The notes beneath the pieces are model-generated. The model did not search any database. It saw only the letters and a list, made by a program, of their open reading frames with translations, and was not told where the DNA came from. Positions 8,273 to 19,514 of a DNA stretch of 64,000 nucleotides are shown here, piece after piece (position 1 is the stretch's first letter; the number at the start of each line of letters is the position of its first letter). The stretch is from Mesorhizobium sp. B2-1-8. Lineage in GTDB: Bacteria > Pseudomonadota > Alphaproteobacteria > Rhizobiales > Rhizobiaceae. The position numbers and the translations under genes were made by a program. The stretch is from assembly GCF_006442545.2 (NCBI RefSeq), contig NZ_CP083952.1, forward strand, positions 3,945,501-4,009,500, read 5' to 3'.

Positions 8273-9894
8273 TTGATTTTCTCCGTGCGTAGCCGGAAGC
8301 GCTGGATCTTGCCGGTCTGGGTCTTGGGCAGGGCTGCGATGAATTTGACCGATCGCGGGTATTTATAGGGCGCGATGATTGTCTTGACGTGGTCCTGCAG
8401 GCGCTTGACGGTCATCGCGTCCGGCGAGACACCTTGCACCAGCACGACATGCGCCTCGACGATCTGCCCGCGCTCGCCATCCTCGGCGCCGATGACCGCG
8501 CATTCGGCGACATCGGGATGCGACAGCAGCGCCGCCTCGACCTCAGGTCCGGCGATGTTGTAGCCGGCGCTGACGATCATGTCGTCGGAACGGGCGGCGA
8601 AGTGGAAGAAGCCGTCCTCGTCCTGTGTGAAGGTGTCGCCGGTGAGATTCCAGCCGTCGCGCACATAATCCTTCTGCCTGTCATCGGCCATGTAGCGGCA
8701 GCCGGTGGGCCCGCGCACCGCCAGCCGTCCGGTCTCGCCACGCGGCACCTCGCGCATGTCGTCGTCGACGATGCGCGCCTCGTAGCCGCCGACCGGCTTG
8801 CCGGTCGAAGCCGGCTTCCTGTCGTCGAAGCGGTTGGAGATGAAGATGTGCAGCATTTCGGTGGCGCCGATGCCGTCGAGGATCGGCTTGCCGGTCTTTC
8901 GTGTCCACTCTTCGAAGACCGGAGCCGGCAAGGTCTCGCCGGCGGAAACGGCAACGCGCAGCGATGACAGGTCGGCGCCTTCGTCCATGGCCTTCAGCAT
9001 GGCCCGGTAAGCGGTCGGCGCGGTGAAGGAAATGGTCGCTTTGTAGGTCTCGATGATGTGGATCATGTTGGGCGGCGTCGCCTGCTCCAACAGCGTCGCC
9101 GCCGCGCCGAATCGCAGGGGAAAGATGGCGAGCCCGCCGAGACCAAAGGTGAAGGCGAGCGGCGGCGAGCCGACGAAGATGTCGTCGGGCGTCACCTGCA
9201 GGACTTCACGGGCGTAGGCATCTGCGATGATCAGGAGATCGCGGTGGAAATGCATGGTAGCCTTCGGCACGCCCGTGGTGCCCGAGGTGAAGCCGAGCAG
9301 GGCGACATCGTCGCGGCCGGTGCTGACGGCGGTGAAGGTAACAGGCTTATCGAGGGCGGCGCGGTCGAGTTCGGCGTCATGGTTGGCGGTGCCGTCGAAG
9401 CCGATCACCTGCTTCAGGAACGCGCTGTCCTTGGCGCAGGCGGTCATCTCGTCCATCAGCCTGGTGTCGCAGAGCGCGGTCGTGATCTCGGCCTTGTCGA
9501 CGATCTTGGTGAGTTCACCGGCGCGCAGCATGGGCATGGTGTTGACGACGACAGCGCCGACCTTGGTGGCGGCCAGCCAGCAGGCGACCATTGCCGGGTT
9601 GTTGGCGGAGCGGATCAGCACCCGGTTGCCCGGCTCGACGCCATAATTCTCGACCAGCGCATGGGCGAGCCGGTTCGTCCAGTCTGACAGTTCCTTGTAG
9701 GTGCGGCGACGGCCATTGCCGATCAGGGCGGTGTGGTCGCCGAGGCCCTTCTCGACCAGCCTGTCGGTCAGTTCGACACCGGCGTTGAGGTGTTCTGGAT
9801 AGTCGAAGCCGTCGAGCAGGAAGTCCGGCCATTGCTCGGGCGGCGGCAGATGATCGCGCGTGAACGTGTCGGTATGCGCTGAAGGCCCAAGCAT
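8269..9894 (-). CDS. AMP-forming acyl/aryl-CoA ligase, probably 2-aminobenzoate-CoA ligase
   Basis: This 541-aa ANL-superfamily enzyme starts at the ATG at 9894 ([22 protein letters not shown]). Motifs visible are the phosphate loop [19 protein letters not shown], the A5-like [12 protein letters not shown], the hinge-region GWNLTGDTF and the C-terminal catalytic lysine in [14 protein letters not shown]. It resembles benzoate/2-aminobenzoate-CoA ligases. Kynureninase makes anthranilate and kynA overlaps this gene, so activation of anthranilate to anthraniloyl-CoA is the best guess for its role. Substrate is inferred; no anthraniloyl-CoA monooxygenase is visible nearby. Confidence 0.8.
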   Translation of the reverse strand: MLGPSAHTDTFTRDHLPPPEQWPDFLLDGFDYPEHLNAGVELTDRLVEKGLGDHTALIGNGRRRTYKELSDWTNRLAHALVENYGVEPGNRVLIRSANNPAMVACWLAATKVGAVVVNTMPMLRAGELTKIVDKAEITTALCDTRLMDEMTACAKDSAFLKQVIGFDGTANHDAELDRAALDKPVTFTAVSTGRDDVALLGFTSGTTGVPKATMHFHRDLLIIADAYAREVLQVTPDDIFVGSPPLAFTFGLGGLAIFPLRFGAAATLLEQATPPNMIHIIETYKATISFTAPTAYRAMLKAMDEGADLSSLRVAVSAGETLPAPVFEEWTRKTGKPILDGIGATEMLHIFISNRFDDRKPASTGKPVGGYEARIVDDDMREVPRGETGRLAVRGPTGCRYMADDRQKDYVRDGWNLTGDTFTQDEDGFFHFAARSDDMIVSAGYNIAGPEVEAALLSHPDVAECAVIGAEDGERGQIVEAHVVLVQGVSPDAMTVKRLQDHVKTIIAPYKYPRSVKFIAALPKTQTGKIQRFRLRTEKIN

Positions 9895-10207
9895 GTCGCC
9901 GCTGTCCCTGTCTGCTGCCCGGCCAGCGTGCAGGACACGTGACCAGAGGCGGTGGATCTGAATTCCTGTCTCTCGCGAAAGGCTTCGTGCAGCCGGAAAA
10001 CACCTTGTCGACATGCCACCGGAAAGGTGACCATCGACACGTTCGGACAGCACAGCGGACCTCCCATTTTGTCGGCTGTTCCGTAGGCAGGATCGCACCA
10101 CTCGAAATTTGTTTCAAGCCTAAAATGTTTTGCCGTGGAGCATTGACGCAAGACGTGGCGGCGGCCATTGCTAGTGTTGAAACGATGCCGCTTCGGGGAG
10201 GGTGCCG
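9895..10207. promoter_or_regulatory. Divergent promoter region of the CoA ligase-kynA and formamidase-like genes
   Basis: About 313 bases separate the divergent starts at 9894 and 10208. An AT-richer patch near 10098-10135 is the likely promoter zone. No copy of the ATTATATATAAT palindrome of 3206-3246 is present, so the GntR regulator need not act here. No small gene is supported. Confidence 0.45.
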
Positions 10208-11038
10208 ATGCTCGACCATCGCATTGCCGACTGGGACAATGCCTACGCCAACGGCGCCAATATCGCCGGCAGCGACCGTTGGCCGGCCGCCTGGGCGGAA
10301 CCCGCGCAAGCGTTTCGTGACGCACTGTCGGCGCAGGGCCGGGCACGGCTCGACATCGCCTATGGTGATCGGCCGCGCAATCGGTTCGACCTTTTCCTTC
10401 CCAATAGCGCTCCCAGAGGACTCGTGGTGTTCATCCATGGCGGCTATTGGATGGAGACCGACAAGAGCTTGTGGTCGCACCTCGCCGGTGGCGGGGTCGA
10501 CAGCGGCTTCGCCGTGGCGATGCCGTCCTATACGCAATGCCCAGACATACGCATCGCCGGCATTGTCAGCGAAATTGGGGCGGCGATCGGCAAGGCGGCG
10601 ACCATGGTCGGGGGACCACTGATGCTGACCGGACATTCGGCCGGTGGACATCTCGCCAGCCGCATGGTGACCGAAACAGCGCCTCTGGTCCCAGATGTTG
10701 CAAGGCGCATACGCCATGTCGTTTCGATTTCAGGCTTGCATGATTTGCGTCCGCTGATGCCCACGGACATGAACGCGGTGCTGAAGATCGACGAGCATGA
10801 GGCGCTGACGGAAAGCCCGGCACTGCTGCGGCCCATGGATGGTGTCCGCATCACTTGCTGGGTCGGAGGGGGTGAACGCTCGGAATTTCTGCGCCAGAAT
10901 GCGTTGCTGGCCAACATCTGGACCGGGCTTGGCGCCACCACCAGCGCCGTGGTCGAACCCGACCGGCATCATTACGACGTTGTCGATGGCCTAGCCGATC
11001 CAGCGCACGCGCTGACGCGGACCTTGATCTCGGAATAG
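10208..11038 (+). CDS. kynB: Alpha/beta hydrolase, kynurenine formamidase-like
   Basis: The 276-aa alpha/beta hydrolase has the oxyanion motif HGGYWMETDKS, the nucleophile motif GHSAGGHLASR and a late catalytic His in DRHHYDVVDGL. Start at ATG 10208 follows GGGGAGGG at good spacing; the GTG at 10202 is too close. The HGG/GHSAGG layout is that of animal-type (AFMID-like) formamidases rather than the metal-dependent bacterial KynB fold, so the symbol denotes function, not homology to classic KynB. With kynA and kynU next to it, hydrolysis of N-formylkynurenine to kynurenine is the obvious missing step it would supply (inference). A general esterase cannot be excluded. Confidence 0.75.
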   Translation: MLDHRIADWDNAYANGANIAGSDRWPAAWAEPAQAFRDALSAQGRARLDIAYGDRPRNRFDLFLPNSAPRGLVVFIHGGYWMETDKSLWSHLAGGGVDSGFAVAMPSYTQCPDIRIAGIVSEIGAAIGKAATMVGGPLMLTGHSAGGHLASRMVTETAPLVPDVARRIRHVVSISGLHDLRPLMPTDMNAVLKIDEHEALTESPALLRPMDGVRITCWVGGGERSEFLRQNALLANIWTGLGATTSAVVEPDRHHYDVVDGLADPAHALTRTLISE

Positions 11039-11084
11039 CCGAGATCGTTTTTGTCTTGTTATCAGCTCATTATGGGAAAATTCT

Positions 11085-12290
11085 TCAGCGTAACATCAGA
11101 ACGCTACAAACGTCTCCGGCCGTGGATGCAGCGGAAAAAGGAGGCCGTACGACCAGCCCGTTGGCGTCGGCAAGCATCCTCAGCATCGAAGAATCCTGGA
11201 TGCCGAACGGCGTTGCCACCAGTTCGCCGTGGTCTTCCCTGACCACCGCCCGCACATAATCCTGGCGCAGGTCGTTGGCCGGCATTGCGGTGCCCAACCG
11301 CGCCGGGCGGATGTCCTGACGGTAGGCGCGGCCGCCCAGTCTTGCCAGAAGCGGCTTCAGGAACAATTGCGAACAGACCAGGCTGGCCACCGGATTGCCG
11401 GGCAGGCCGATGCATCTGATATCGCCGAGGCGTCCGAACATCAGCGGCTTGCCAGGGCGCATGGCGATCTTCCAGAAGCGCAGGGTCATGCCTTCGCCGG
11501 TCAGCACGTCATGGATCAGGTCGTGGTCGCCGACCGAGGCGCCGCCCAGTGTGACGATGACATCGGCGCTCGCCGCGACCGCTTTCCTGACCAGGCCGGC
11601 GATGGCGTCCTTGCGGTCGGCGGCAATACCGAGATCGAGCGCGCGGGCACCGACCGATTGTGCTGCCGCGACGACGCCATAAGCGTTGGACGAGATGATC
11701 TGGTCCGGCCCGAGTTGGCTTCCGGGCGGCAACAGCTCGTCACCGGTGGCGATGATGGCGACCAGCGGCCGTTTCACCACGCTCACCTGGGGATGATTGG
11801 CCGATGCCGCCAGCGACAGTGCCGCCGGGTCGAGCACGCGCCCCTTTTCCAGCACCACGTCGCCCTTGGAAAAATCGAGACCGATGCGGCGGATGTTGCG
11901 CCACTCCGCGGTGGGCTCGATCACCTCGATGTTGCCACCGCCGATATCCCGGACATTTTCCTGGATGACGATGGTGTCGGCGCCTTCAGGCAGCGGTGCG
12001 CCGGTGAAGATGCGTACGGCCTGTGCCTGGCCGACCGTACCGTCAAAGCCACGCCCGGCCGGCGCCCTGCCGATCACCGAGAGTTTCGACGGTACCGACG
12101 CGACATCGGCGGTTCGCACCGCATACCCGTCCATGGCCGAAGCGTTGAAGGGCGGCTGGGTGCGTAGCGCCACGACCGGTTGCGCCAGCACACGATCGAC
12201 CGCCTCGATGAGAGGGACGCTTTCGCCGGCCAGCGGCATGGCGCCGTCGAGCAGGCGTTCGAGCGCCTCGGCGACCGGAACCAGCGCCAT
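11085..12290 (-). CDS. moeA: Molybdopterin molybdenumtransferase MoeA
   Basis: This 401-aa MoeA inserts molybdate into adenylylated molybdopterin to form molybdenum cofactor. Domains run in the usual order: N-terminal RVLAQPVVALRTQPPFNASAMDGYAVR, then the central MoCF-binding domain with ATGDELLPPG, TLGGASVGDHDL and MRPGKPLMFGRL, then the C-terminal barrel. Its start overlaps the moaC stop by one base, so the two cofactor genes are coupled. It is the last gene of the ppiD-trpD-trpC-moaC-moeA run before the tryptophan-catabolic island. Confidence 0.95.
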   Translation of the reverse strand: MALVPVAEALERLLDGAMPLAGESVPLIEAVDRVLAQPVVALRTQPPFNASAMDGYAVRTADVASVPSKLSVIGRAPAGRGFDGTVGQAQAVRIFTGAPLPEGADTIVIQENVRDIGGGNIEVIEPTAEWRNIRRIGLDFSKGDVVLEKGRVLDPAALSLAASANHPQVSVVKRPLVAIIATGDELLPPGSQLGPDQIISSNAYGVVAAAQSVGARALDLGIAADRKDAIAGLVRKAVAASADVIVTLGGASVGDHDLIHDVLTGEGMTLRFWKIAMRPGKPLMFGRLGDIRCIGLPGNPVASLVCSQLFLKPLLARLGGRAYRQDIRPARLGTAMPANDLRQDYVRAVVREDHGELVATPFGIQDSSMLRMLADANGLVVRPPFSAASTAGDVCSVLMLR

Positions 12291-12772
12291 CAGGCACCTG
12301 CCTTGTAGTCGCCGGACTTGCCGCCGGTCTTTTCGACCAGCCGGATGCCTGAGATGACCATGGCGCGGTCAACGGCTTTGGCCATGTCGTAGATGGTCAG
12401 GCAGGCCACGGACGCGGCGGTCAACGCTTCCATCTCGACCCCGGTCTTGCCGGTGACGCGCGCCAAGGCGGTGACCTTCAGGCCGGGCAGCGCGTGGTCA
12501 GGCTCGATGTCGACGGAAACCTTGGTCAACAGCAGGGGATGGCAGAGCGGGATCAACTCATGCGTCTTCTTCGCCGCCATGATGCCGGCGATGCGCGCGG
12601 TGCCGAGCACATCGCCTTTCTTGGCATTGCCGGCGAGGATGGTCTTCAACGTCTCTGGCTGCATCGAGACGAAACCCTCGGCAATCGCGGTGCGCGTCGT
12701 CTCGACCTTGTCGCCGACATCGACCATGTTGGCCTCGCCCTGCGCACTGAGATGAGTGAGGCCGGCCGCCAT
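12290..12772 (-). CDS. moaC: Cyclic pyranopterin monophosphate synthase MoaC
   Basis: The 160-aa protein has the full family core: [18 protein letters not shown], the active-site [35 protein letters not shown] and a lysine in [12 protein letters not shown]. MoaC turns 3',8-cyclo-GTP into cPMP in molybdenum cofactor synthesis. The start at 12772 gives the normal N-terminus; an in-frame ATG at 12814 would translate part of the palindromic element 12795-12887. It is coupled to moeA. Confidence 0.95.
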   Translation of the reverse strand: MAAGLTHLSAQGEANMVDVGDKVETTRTAIAEGFVSMQPETLKTILAGNAKKGDVLGTARIAGIMAAKKTHELIPLCHPLLLTKVSVDIEPDHALPGLKVTALARVTGKTGVEMEALTAASVACLTIYDMAKAVDRAMVISGIRLVEKTGGKSGDYKAGA

Positions 12773-12794
12773 CGTCAAATCGCCATGGAGCGAC

Positions 12795-12887
12795 GTGCGT
12801 CCATTCGGACGCACAAAGTGTGCTCTATCACTTTGACTCTATGCATCGTGCTCTCCGAAAATCGATTCCGATTTTCGGGCCGATGCA
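12795..12887. repeat. Composite rhizobial palindromic element (three hairpins) between moaC and trpC
   Basis: Three inverted repeats lie in tandem: GTGCGTCC/GGACGCAC (12795-12814), CAAAGTG/CACTTTG (12814-12835), and TGCATCG/CGATGCA around CCGAAAATCG/CGATTTTCGG (12842-12887). This is a mosaic of units I recognise from Mesorhizobium intergenic regions. The third hairpin overlaps the end of trpC. Confidence 0.8.
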
Positions 12888-13687
12888 TCGGACGCCTTGC
12901 CCGTGAGCAGCAAGCGCGTTGCAGCAGTCACATCCTGTTGGCGCATCAAGCTCTCGCCCACCAGGAAGGCGCCGATGTCCATCCTTTGCAGTCTAAGGCA
13001 ATCGACATGCGAGAAGATGCCGCTTTCGCTGACCAGCAAATGACCACCCGGCACCATCGCCCGCAGCCGCTCCGACGTATCGAGGCTGGTCTCGAATGTC
13101 CGCAGATTGCGGTTGTTGATGCCGATCAATTGCGATGACAGTTTCAGCGCGCGCTCCGTCTCGGCTTCGTCGTGCACCTCGATCAAGGCATCCATGCCGA
13201 GTTCTAACGCGGTCGATTCGAGTTGGCTGGCCATGGCGTCATCGACGCTGGCCATGATGATCAAAATGGCGTCCGCGCCCCAGGCCCGCGCCTCGTAGAC
13301 CTGGTAGGGGTCGAAAAGGAAATCCTTGCGCAGCGCGGGCAGAGCGACGGCGGCTCTTGCCCTGGTGAGGAATTCCGGCGCGCCCTGAAAGGAAGGCGCA
13401 TCGGTCAGCACGGAAAGACAGGCCGCACCGCCTTCTTCATAGGCCTTGGCCAGGCTCGGCGGATCGAAATCGGCACGGATCAACCCTTTGGACGGACTTG
13501 CCTTCTTGATCTCGGCGATCAGTGCGAAGCCGCCCGATCTGCGCTTCGCTTCGAGCGCCGCGAGAAAGCCGCGCGGTGCGTCCGCGTCTTTTGCGCGCGC
13601 CTTGATCTCGGCCAGCGACACGCGCGCCTTGGCGGCGGCGATCTCGTCGCGCTTGTAGGCTTCGATCTTGCGCAGAATGTCAGACAC
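12839..13687 (-). CDS. trpC: Indole-3-glycerol phosphate synthase
   Basis: This 282-aa TIM-barrel enzyme closes the indole ring from CdRP in tryptophan synthesis. Family signatures are [21 protein letters not shown] (catalytic Lys), [32 protein letters not shown], and [15 protein letters not shown] with the later VSESGI. It starts three bases after trpD ends and is probably co-transcribed with it. The final ~16 residues (around [13 protein letters not shown]) and the stop codon are encoded by the palindromic element at 12842-12887, so this tail is likely an acquired, nonessential extension. Confidence 0.95.
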   Translation of the reverse strand: MSDILRKIEAYKRDEIAAAKARVSLAEIKARAKDADAPRGFLAALEAKRRSGGFALIAEIKKASPSKGLIRADFDPPSLAKAYEEGGAACLSVLTDAPSFQGAPEFLTRARAAVALPALRKDFLFDPYQVYEARAWGADAILIIMASVDDAMASQLESTALELGMDALIEVHDEAETERALKLSSQLIGINNRNLRTFETSLDTSERLRAMVPGGHLLVSESGIFSHVDCLRLQRMDIGAFLVGESLMRQQDVTAATRLLLTGKASDASARKSESIFGEHDA

Positions 13688-13690
13688 GGT

Positions 13691-14697
<1,007 letters not shown>

Positions 14698-14701
<4 letters not shown>

Positions 14702-16590
14702 CTTGTCGAGGCTTGGGCAACGGCGGCCTGGTCGATGCGGACGTCGTACTGCGTCTGCAACTGCGCCACCAATTGGTCGAGCAGGTCGTCGGACATGCCG
14801 GAGGTGAATGATTTCTGCGCGTCGTCCGGCACCGAGCTGGCGTCGGCGCCGGCTGGTTCGAACACTTCGGCGACCTTGAACAGGATCTGGCCGTCGCCAG
14901 TAGGCGAGGGGATCAAGCCGGTGCCGCCTTCGCCGACGCCGAACATCACGGCGGCGCCTTGCTTGCCGAAATCGGCATCATCGGCTTCGCGCTTCAAGCC
15001 GCGCTTGGTCTGCTTTTCCAGCTTGAGGTCACCGGCGATGACGTCGAGCGTGGCGCCGGCCTTGAGGCGCTTCTCGAGTTCGCCCGCCTTGGCGGCGAGC
15101 CGCTTGGTGGTCTCGGCAGCCGTCCAGTCGGCGACAACCTTCTGACGCACCTCATCAAGAGTGCGGTCGCGGGCCGGTGTGATCGAACCGACCTCATAGA
15201 AGACGAAGCCATTGTCCGCCGTGGTCAGCGCCTCGTTTTCGGTGTTGGGTTCCGCATCAAAGACGGCCTTGATCAGCGACGGCGATTCCGGCAGGTCCTT
15301 GACGATCGAGCCATCGGGCCTCAGGCCACTGCGATCGATGGCATCGACGGTGATGTCCTTAAGCTTCAATTTGGCGGCCGCGTCGGCCAGCGAGCTGCCC
15401 GATGCACGCGTGTCTTCATAGTTATCATGCACATCCAAAAGGATGCGGCTTGCCTCACCCAGCGCCAGGTCCTTGCGGATCTGGTCGGATACTTCGGCGA
15501 GCGGCTTCACCACCTCGGGCTTGATCTCGGTCACGCGCAGCAGCACTGGACCGAAGGTGCCCTGAACGACCTGGCTGACTTCGTTGACGTTGAGCGCGAA
15601 GGCGGCATCGGCAACAGCCTTGTCGGCGATCTTGTCCTTGGCGAGCGTGCCAAGAAGCGTGTCGGCCGGAGTCTTGCCTTCGGCGGTCACCAGCTTGTCG
15701 AAGGTGGCGCCGGCCTTGAGCGAATCGAGCGCTGCCTTGGCCGCATCCGGCGTCTTGAACACAAGCTGCTCGATGGTGCGCAATTCGGGCGTGGTGTAGC
15801 GTGCCTTGTTCTTGTTGTAATCGTCGCTGACCTGCTGGTCGGTGACCGCGGTCGTATCCATGATGTCCACCGGTTCCAGGCGGACATAGGAGAATTTGCG
15901 GTATTCAGGCGCGGCGTAGGTTTTCTTGTTGGCCTCGAAATAGGCCTGGAGCACGCTGTCGCTCGGCGCCTCGATCGGCTCGACCAGCGTCTTCGGCAAC
16001 GTCAAATAATCGACGGTGCGGTCTTCGCCGCGGTAGAGCGCGACCGCCTTGAAGAACGTATCCGGGGCCTTGAGGCCGTCCGAGACCGCCTCGACGATCT
16101 GCTGGCGCACCGCCACCTGGGCGCGGTTCTTCAGGTAATCCTCGGGCCGCATGCCGACCTCGTGCAGCATGTAGTCGAATGTCCGTCGGTCGAACTGACC
16201 GCCAGGGCCCTTGAAAGCCGGATCTTCGCGGGTAAGTTCGGCCAGCCGGTCCTTGGACAGGCCGAGGCCCAGCTTGCGTGCCTGTTCGTCGAGAACGGCG
16301 CCCGAAACGAGCTGCGCCAGCACCTGGTTGTCGATGCCGAGCGCCTTTGCCTGTTCATGAGTGAGGCGCTGACCGAACTGCTGCGACATGACGGCAAGCT
16401 GGCGGTCATAGGCAAGGCGGTATTCGTTGATCGATACCTTGGTGCCACCAGCGGTTATCACCGAATCGTGGCCCGCAAAGCCACCCATCAGCCGTCCAGA
16501 GATGCCCCAGGCGGCGAAACTGACCACCAGCAGCGAAAGCAGTGTCTTCGCGACCCAGGTACCCGCCGCGTTTCTCAATACACCAAGCAT
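14698..16590 (-). CDS. ppiD: Membrane-anchored peptidyl-prolyl isomerase (PpiD/SurA-like)
   Basis: The 630-aa periplasmic foldase has one N-terminal membrane anchor ([17 protein letters not shown]). A SurA_N chaperone domain follows ([37 protein letters not shown] region). A parvulin/rotamase domain lies around residues 250-370 ([37 protein letters not shown]). It probably helps fold outer-membrane and periplasmic proteins. It is divergent from tpiA with ~140 bases between starts, and its 3' end overlaps trpD, a gene order seen across Rhizobiales. Confidence 0.9.
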
Positions 16591-16733
16591 GGTTACTTCC
16601 GATTTATGCGCATTTTCGCGTGCGCCGAGTCTGAAACAAGCGCAATAGCGCCCTTCCGGTCCACTGTCGATTGCTTTGTGGCCTGATTTTGGTAGTGAGG
16701 GCCAGAGCCTGATATCGCCCGGAGAAGCACACC

Positions 16734-17504
16734 ATGACGCCAGGAATTCGCCCGCTTGTCGCCGGCAACTGGAAAATGAACGGCACCAGCGCCTCGCTGA
16801 ACGAGCTCAGGATGATCGGCAACGGTTTCATGAGCGGGCTCGACGCCGAGACCGAAGCACTGGTCTGCGTTCCCGCGACGCTGCTTTCCCATGCTGCGGA
16901 GATCCTGTCACGCACGCCTGTCCATGCCGGCGGTGAGGACTGCCATAGCAAGGAAAGCGGCGCCTATACCGGCTGTATTTCCGCGGAGATGCTGAAGGAC
17001 GCGGGTGCGAGCCATGTCATTGTCGGTCACTCCGAATGCCGCGAACAAAGGGGCGAGGACGACGCGACGGTCCAGGCCAAGGCCGCCGCGGCCTGGCGTG
17101 CCGGGCTGGTGGCCATCGTTTGCATCGGCGAGACGCGGCAGGAGCGTGAGGCTGGAGCCACGCTGGAGGTGCTGTCGCGCCAGGTGGCCGGCTCGGTGCC
17201 GCCAAGCGCGACGCACTCCAACACCGTCATTGCCTATGAGCCAGTGTGGGCGATCGGCACCGGCCTGACGCCAACCGCCGCCGATGTGGCTGAAGCGCAT
17301 GCGCATATCCGCGAAAAGCTGTCGGAAAAGCTGGGGACCGCCGCTGCTAGAATGCGCATTCTCTATGGCGGATCGGTCAAGCCGTCCAACGCGGTGGAAC
17401 TGCTGGGCGTCCGGAATGTCGATGGCGCGCTGGTCGGCGGCGCCAGCCTGAAAGCGGCTGATTTCCTGGATATCGCCGAAGCCTATCGCAGCATTGCAGG
17501 CTGA
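16734..17504 (+). CDS. tpiA: Triosephosphate isomerase
   Basis: The 256-aa TIM barrel interconverts DHAP and glyceraldehyde-3-phosphate. All catalytic elements are seen: NWKMNG (Lys), [12 protein letters not shown] (His), [11 protein letters not shown] (Glu) and the phosphate loop [10 protein letters not shown] / GALVGGASL. The start ATG at 16734 gives the normal N-terminus. It is divergent from ppiD and followed by secG 167 bases downstream. Confidence 0.97.
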   Translation: MTPGIRPLVAGNWKMNGTSASLNELRMIGNGFMSGLDAETEALVCVPATLLSHAAEILSRTPVHAGGEDCHSKESGAYTGCISAEMLKDAGASHVIVGHSECREQRGEDDATVQAKAAAAWRAGLVAIVCIGETRQEREAGATLEVLSRQVAGSVPPSATHSNTVIAYEPVWAIGTGLTPTAADVAEAHAHIREKLSEKLGTAAARMRILYGGSVKPSNAVELLGVRNVDGALVGGASLKAADFLDIAEAYRSIAG

Positions 17505-17671
17505 GATTCACGAGGATGGGCGGCTCTCGTCCCGTCCAAATTCGTTGCAAAGGGCGCGTTGCTTCCCATATTCCGGCCACGGGCTTGGAAATGCCGTGAA
17601 AGCATTGTATTGAGCCGCCTCCAATTCACCGGTCGTGTCCGCGGCCGGGCAAGGCCTTGCCAGGATAAACT

Positions 17672-18121
17672 ATGCAAACCATACTGATCGTCATCCATCT
17701 AATGGTCGTGCTCGCCCTTGTCGGCGTGGTGCTGCTGCAGCGCTCCGAAGGCGGCGGTCTCGGCATTGGTGGCGGATCGGGCTTCATGACGGCGCGCGGC
17801 GCCGCCAACGCTTTGACCCGGGCGACGGCGATCCTGGCGGCTGCGTTCTTCGTGACCTCGCTGACCTTGTCGATCATTGCCCGCTACGGCGAGAAGCCGA
17901 TCGACATTCTCGATCGGGTTCCCACGACCTCGGACGGCAAGGGCGTGCTCAACCAACTGCCGGGTAAGACCACGCCGGCACCCGCCGGCAACGCCACGCC
18001 GACGCCGCCGTCCGGAAACGACGCCGCGGCAAAGCCTCCGGCAACGGCCCCGGCCACCGCGCCAACGACCAATGGGACCACCAGCACCGCGCCGGCGGCG
18101 CCTCAGGTTCCGAACCAGTAA
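17672..18121 (+). CDS. secG: Protein-export membrane protein SecG
   Basis: The 149-aa protein has two membrane helices (TILIVIHLMVVLALVGVVLL and TAILAAAFFVTSLTLSIIA) separated by the SecG loop QRSEGGGLGIGGGSGFMTARG. SecG assists SecYEG translocation. The long C-terminal tail rich in Pro, Ala and Thr is typical of rhizobial SecG. The tpiA-secG-pyrG order is conserved in the group; here an L,D-transpeptidase gene lies between secG and pyrG. Confidence 0.95.
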   Translation: MQTILIVIHLMVVLALVGVVLLQRSEGGGLGIGGGSGFMTARGAANALTRATAILAAAFFVTSLTLSIIARYGEKPIDILDRVPTTSDGKGVLNQLPGKTTPAPAGNATPTPPSGNDAAAKPPATAPATAPTTNGTTSTAPAAPQVPNQ

Positions 18122-18332
18122 CCTCCACGTTTCCAAACCGCGATCTGTGATCGTTTGAACACAGTCGCGGCAAATGCTGCGCGATCACGAAGATTCGACG
18201 GGCGGCAGTGCGGTCTCGCGCTTGAGGCATCCGCGCTTATTCGACTATAGATTGCACGCGGCATTTTCGGCGTCCTTGGGGGACGTCGGGCGACGCCGTG
18301 GGCAACAAGCATTGAACGATCGGATCTTCGCC

Positions 18333-19463
18333 ATGCAGCTTCGCAGCTTCATTTTCCTGGGACTTTGCGCCGCAATCGGCATGAGTTCCCCGGCCTTCGC
18401 CGGCATGCCGGCAAACATGGCCGCACAACAGTCGGTGTCGCTTGAAAAAACTGACGCCATCCCCGTCGCGGCCAAGAGCGATGCGGCGCAGTTGAAGCTT
18501 CTCAAGAAGAAGAAAAACCCGACACCGGACGATCTCGCCCAGATCAAGAAGATCGAGGCCAAGATCGCCGCTGGCAAGGAAGACGCCAAAGCCAAGGCGC
18601 TCGAAGCCAGGAAGCTGGCGATGCGCGAAGCGGCGAAAGCCAGGGCTGACGCGGACCGGAAGGCATTCCTGGCCAGCAAGGGCCAGAAAGCATCAGCATC
18701 TGAAGTGGCCGATGCCAAACCGGCCAAGAAGACCATCAAGGTCATCGAGCCGATTGAACCGGTCACGCCGATCCAGTCGGCCGAGCCGATCCCGGCCGAG
18801 GCGATGAATGTCGCTTTGACCGGTAACAATGGCGAATTGCGCAGCGAGGTCGTCGGTGGCCAGAAGCGGTCGAGCGGCGGTCTGTTTGCTGGTCTGTTCG
18901 GTGGAACCTTATCAGGCTCATCGATCAGCTATCTGCCCGAGACACGCGCGCTCGACTCGGCGCTTGCACAGAAGAACGCCAAGAAGCCGTTCAAGGTAAA
19001 GCCGGAATTCGTGCCTCAGGACGTGGAATTCACGGGCTATGATGCCGGTACAATCGTCATCGACACCAGCGCTCGCCGGCTCTATCTCGTCGAATCGTCC
19101 ACGACCGCGCGTCGCTACGCCATCGCGGTCGGTCGCGAAGGCCTGCAGTTCAAGGGCACGGTCGCGGTCGGCGACAAGCAGGAATGGCCGCGCTGGATCC
19201 CGACGCTCGACATGCAGAAGCGCGAGCCCAAGCACTATGGCCAGTACAAGGACGGCATGGCCGGCGGTGGCCAGAATCCGCTCGGCGCCCGCGCCATCTA
19301 TCTCTATGACGGTAAGAAGGACACGCATCTGCGTATCCACGGCACCATCGCGCCGCAGTCTATCGGCACCAGCGCCTCCAATGGCTGCTTCCGTATGATG
19401 AACGAGCACGTCATGGATCTCTACAGCCGCGTCCGCGTCGGCACCAAAGTCGTCATCATCTGA
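18333..19463 (+). CDS. L,D-transpeptidase (YkuD) with signal peptide
   Basis: The 376-aa protein starts at ATG 18333, giving a clear signal peptide (RSFIFLGLCAAIGMSSPAFA). A Lys/Ala/Glu-rich, probably coiled-coil segment follows (residues ~45-125), then the YkuD domain. The catalytic region reads RIHGTIAPQSIGTSASNGCFRM: the HG...S.GC.R signature of L,D-transpeptidases. It would act in the periplasm on peptidoglycan, forming 3-3 crosslinks or attaching outer-membrane proteins as rhizobial homologues do. A strong terminator follows at 19483. Confidence 0.9.
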   Translation: MQLRSFIFLGLCAAIGMSSPAFAGMPANMAAQQSVSLEKTDAIPVAAKSDAAQLKLLKKKKNPTPDDLAQIKKIEAKIAAGKEDAKAKALEARKLAMREAAKARADADRKAFLASKGQKASASEVADAKPAKKTIKVIEPIEPVTPIQSAEPIPAEAMNVALTGNNGELRSEVVGGQKRSSGGLFAGLFGGTLSGSSISYLPETRALDSALAQKNAKKPFKVKPEFVPQDVEFTGYDAGTIVIDTSARRLYLVESSTTARRYAIAVGREGLQFKGTVAVGDKQEWPRWIPTLDMQKREPKHYGQYKDGMAGGGQNPLGARAIYLYDGKKDTHLRIHGTIAPQSIGTSASNGCFRMMNEHVMDLYSRVRVGTKVVII

Positions 19464-19482
19464 CGTTTCCATCATCATGCCG

Positions 19483-19508
19483 AAAGGGCCGGCTCAGCCG
19501 GCCCTTTT
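19483..19508 (+). terminator. Rho-independent terminator after the L,D-transpeptidase gene
   Basis: AAAGGGCCGGC and GCCGGCCCTTT form a perfect 11-bp stem with a 3-base loop followed by T-rich sequence. It starts 20 bases after the stop codon. Confidence 0.9.
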
Positions 19509-19514
19509 GTTTTG

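Noticed and set aside
14959..16686. 575-residue open frame on the + strand
   Set aside because: It lies antisense to ppiD, with no family features or ribosome site.
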